This document shows, one piece after another, positions 61,358 through 64,000 of a stretch of DNA of 64,000 nt. The stretch comes from Siphonodentalium dalli. Lineage: Eukaryota > Mollusca > Scaphopoda > Gadilida > Siphonodentaliidae. Under the pieces are notes generated by a model. The model searched no databases. It was not told the DNA's origin and saw only the letters and a list, made by a program, of their open reading frames with translations. The stretch is taken from NCBI GenBank assembly GCA_032622095.1, contig CP136066.1, forward strand, positions 186,842,716 through 186,906,715. The letters are read 5' to 3'. The translations under genes and the position numbers were made by a program. Positions within the stretch are counted from its first letter, which is position 1. Every line of letters starts with the position of its first letter.

Positions 61358-62249
61358 CATTATTTTCACAACTTGTGTCATATGTTCTATTTGAAAATCT
61401 GGAATTGAACCCCACACAATGCAGACTTTGGATATTTTCATCTAAATTATTTAAAGATGGTCTATCTTGTCCTAACTGCGTGTCGCTAGTAGCCCCTCAT
61501 GTGACGTCACATGGGGGAAGATGAACGATTCAGACTGCATAATCAATAGTGGAATATTCAATCGCATGAATCGGTACAACTTCAGTTACGGGCTGCCTAT
61601 CAAAAAATAATTTTCGGCAACGTGCTCAGTGGATTAGCCGGCATCGATAATGACTGAGAAGATGGTCTGTCTCTTAATTCTCTTCCCAACAAGTTTATAT
61701 AGTTTCTGGGGTATAAACATGAATCGAAGACTTATGTCCGGAAGCGCAATCAATTGGTTGTAATTGTTATTTTTTGGTATAATACATATAGCCTTTCGGG
61801 ACAAATCTGCATGCTATTTTCAGAACAGAAACTTTTGGAGCATTTGGGGCATAGCAACAGGGAGAACTCTTATCTTGATAGCACTCTCCGCCAGGCCAAA
61901 GTGTCACGAGCGACATGGCTAACTGTGGCTTAGTAATTATGACGACCAATTGTCACCAAACTCCGCCGTAATAAGATGTCACACATACTAAATGCCATCG
62001 ATACTGTAGTACGTGTGTCCGCATCAATTTGGCAAGATTGATAATGGATCATTTTGGCTCAAAATGGCGATACAAGATGACCACAGTTAGTTCGAAGTTC
62101 GATATTCAATTGCTAAGTTCGATATTAAATTTCTAAGTTCCCACATGTGTATATGTCGGTGTTTGGTCATGTTAAATACTGGTTTTCATCAGCCTGCTCG
62201 TGAAATTTCCCCAGTGAGAACCAATCTATTAATATACTCCAAGTATAAA
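61358..62249. other. 3' flank of ELC copy C, no gene recognised
   Basis: Homologous to 15414-16303; nothing coding identified. Confidence 0.5.
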
Positions 62250-62909
62250 CTAAGCTGATTAATCAAGACAGCTAAGTTGATTAATCAAAATAGCTAAGTT
62301 GTTTAATCAAGATAGCCGAAAATTGATTAATCAAGATAGTTAAGTTGATTAATCAAGATATCTAAGTTAATTAATCAAGTTAGTATGTTGATTAATCAAG
62401 ATAGCTAAGTTAATTAATAAAGACAGTATGTTGATTAATCAAGACAGTATGTTGATTAATCAAGACAGTATGTTTTTCAATCAAGATAGTATGTTGATTA
62501 ACCAAGACAGTATGTTGAATAATCAAGATAGTATGTTGATTAATCAAGACAGTATGTTGATTAATCAAGACAGTATGTTGATTAATCAAGACAGTATGTT
62601 GATTAATCAAGATAGTATGTTGATTAATCAAGACAGTATGTTGATTAATCAAGACAGTATGTTGATAAACCAAGAATGTATGTTGATTAATCAAGACAGT
62701 ATGTTGATCAACCAAGACAGTATGTTGATTAATCAAGACAGTATGATGATCAACTAAGACAGTATGTTGATTAATCAAGACAGTATGTTGATCAACCAAG
62801 ACAGTATGTTGATTAATCAAGACAGTATGTTGATCAACCAAGACAGTATGTTGATTAATCAAGACAGTATGTTGATTAATCAAGATAGTATATTGATTAA
62901 TCAAGACAG
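62250..62909. repeat. 21-bp minisatellite with palindromic core (unit C), interrupted by LINE
   Basis: About 30 units of TTGATTAATCAAGACAGTATG. The array stops abruptly at GACAG where the LINE tail begins. Confidence 0.95.
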
Positions 62910-64000
62910 TTTTTTTTTTTTTTAAATTTTTTATTGAATCAGTCAGATGATTGACATACATAATGAATGGTTGTACAAAATACAAAATATAGATATATAA
63001 TATTCATCTGATACATACATTCAGGCATAGACTCATTCACTCGCTCACGCTTGCACTCTTACTTACATCAACGGGCATTATGTGGCTCTAAACAGGCGAT
63101 CGGGCAATGAGTTGGAGTTTTAATTCACGTTAAAACATGTTATTTTTATTTTTGTTTCGATTTAGCACGACACTCACTGAAGGGTGACTATAATTTCTAT
63201 AATTATAATTGAAGAGAGTAAGAGGTAGAACGGAAACATAATTCTTAAAGGAAAAACCGCGAGTCTGATGAGTATATATCAAGAAATCTTTGCTTCATTT
63301 TTATTTATAGCGCTTTCTATCTGAAACCAGTTTTTCTCAAATTCTGCAATTTTCATATTACAACGAGCATTGAATTTGTCACATCTATACCTGTATTTGA
63401 GGGTTGTTATAAAAGATTTGACGGATAGCATGTCTGGGTTGAATTTAGTTCGATATATGTATTGTTTGACAAGCAGCCAAAACAAATTGGTGGTATAATT
63501 TCCTGCTGTTGGTGGAGAACCAAGAATAATTATCTTTTTCGAATATTTGAGATTAATATTATTTTTGGTTGACCAATCGTTAAGCTCACCTAGGAATTGT
63601 TGTACGCATGCGCAGTCCCAGAATATATGTGAGATGTTCTCATTATTATTTCTGCATCGATTGCACTGGTCATCAGATCTTACTTTTATTATTTTAAGAA
63701 ATCTATTTGTTGATAATATCCTAGAATTAATCCTGAACTGTAACCACTGAAGCTTTGTATCAGGCGTCGTGGAGAAAGGTAGGCGGTTGAAAATTGTCCA
63801 GTCCATTTCTGGCACCCCAATTTCAATTGTCCATTTGCTTTGGGGTTTAGGGGAAAATTTCATAGCATTCAAAATTTTATAGAAGTCTTGCCCACCCTTT
63901 GAATTTCGCAAAAGTGGAACCATATTGCTGGGTTGTATGGGATTAGTACAACGAGTTAAAGTTTTCTTATATTTTTTGGCTAGTGAATTAATTTGTCTGC
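62910..64000 (-). mobile_element. 3' part of a non-LTR retrotransposon (LINE), minus strand
   Basis: A run of 14 T at 62910-62923 is the poly(A) tail of a minus-strand element. The 3' UTR is about 355 bp (62924-63278) and the ORF continues past the right window edge. The insertion lies inside the 21-bp minisatellite, whose remainder, if any, should lie beyond the window. Confidence 0.85.
63279..64000 (-). CDS. LINE ORF2 C-terminus (partial)
   Basis: Open frame entering from the right edge (reading RQINSLAKKYKK... at the start) and ending with a stop at 63279. The section KLQWLQFRINSRILSTNRF, then CNRCRNNNENISHIFWDC (CxxC, H, C), is the zinc-binding region that follows the reverse transcriptase in L1/Tx1-like and related LINEs (zf-RVT type). 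The reverse transcriptase itself would lie outside the window. There are no stops within the 240 visible codons, so the copy is fairly young. Confidence 0.85.
   Translation of the reverse strand, partial: RQINSLAKKYKKTLTRCTNPIQPSNMVPLLRNSKGGQDFYKILNAMKFSPKPQSKWTIEIGVPEMDWTIFNRLPFSTTPDTKLQWLQFRINSRILSTNRFLKIIKVRSDDQCNRCRNNNENISHIFWDCACVQQFLGELNDWSTKNNINLKYSKKIIILGSPPTAGNYTTNLFWLLVKQYIYRTKFNPDMLSVKSFITTLKYRYRCDKFNARCNMKIAEFEKNWFQIESAINKNEAKIS

Noticed and set aside
1-64000. CRISPR arrays, bacterial operons, rRNA and tRNA genes
   Set aside because: Repeats here are satellites without regular unique spacers, genes are intron-containing, and I saw no tRNA cloverleaf or rRNA sequence by eye.

Overview
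This is eukaryotic, AT-rich nuclear DNA. Coding islands are tiny, introns are large, and satellites, fold-back elements and transposons fill most of the rest. The only host gene I can defend is a myosin essential light chain (ELC), present three times in the same orientation. Its first EF-hand reads FDFWDGRDG, which I know from molluscan (scallop-type) ELCs. That, six short exons and (TTAGGG)n-type intronic repeats suggest a mollusc or another lophotrochozoan. The species cannot be read from the window.

Layout. 1-2130: satellite DNA. About 2.1-21.2 kb: unit A with ELC copy A (exons 5511-15251). About 21.2-48.5 kb: unit B with ELC copy B (24765-33773), followed by two adjacent DNA transposons at 36690-41810 and 41898-46752. 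About 48.1-62.9 kb: unit C with ELC copy C (51442-61198). 62910-64000: the 3' end of a LINE inserted in the minisatellite downstream of copy C. Each unit repeats the same order: CATGGACC-type degenerate repeats, ~175-bp satellite monomers, 5' flank with TATA box and initiator, six-exon gene, poly(A) signal, and a 21-bp minisatellite. In units A and B the ~175-bp satellite then recurs in inverted orientation; the matching part of unit C would lie beyond the window. Unit spacing is about 17.5-18.5 kb once the two transposons in B are discounted.

All three copies give an identical exon plan: ATG | 31 | 147 | 168 | 87 | 44 nt, a 159-residue protein. B and C are open throughout. Copy A has a TGA six codons before the normal stop. 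Copy B has an array of 77-bp tandem repeats that multiplies the 3' end of exon 3 together with its splice donor. Most exon differences are synonymous, while introns differ by many indels.

The most unusual part is 36.7-46.8 kb. Unit A acts as an empty-site reference and shows that two transposons starting with the same eight bases (TAGTCCAG) inserted 87 bp apart with 3-bp target duplications (CAT and TGA). The first carries a decayed gene with an XPG/PIN-like nuclease signature and a C-terminal CXC cysteine cluster. It has been rearranged into a palindrome that also copied the host flank. The second is almost entirely an inverted repeat, carries AAGATGGCGGCC-type subterminal repeats, and holds two diverged head-to-head coding relics that I cannot identify. 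All coordinates and motifs were read by eye; similarity statements are approximate because no alignment could be run.
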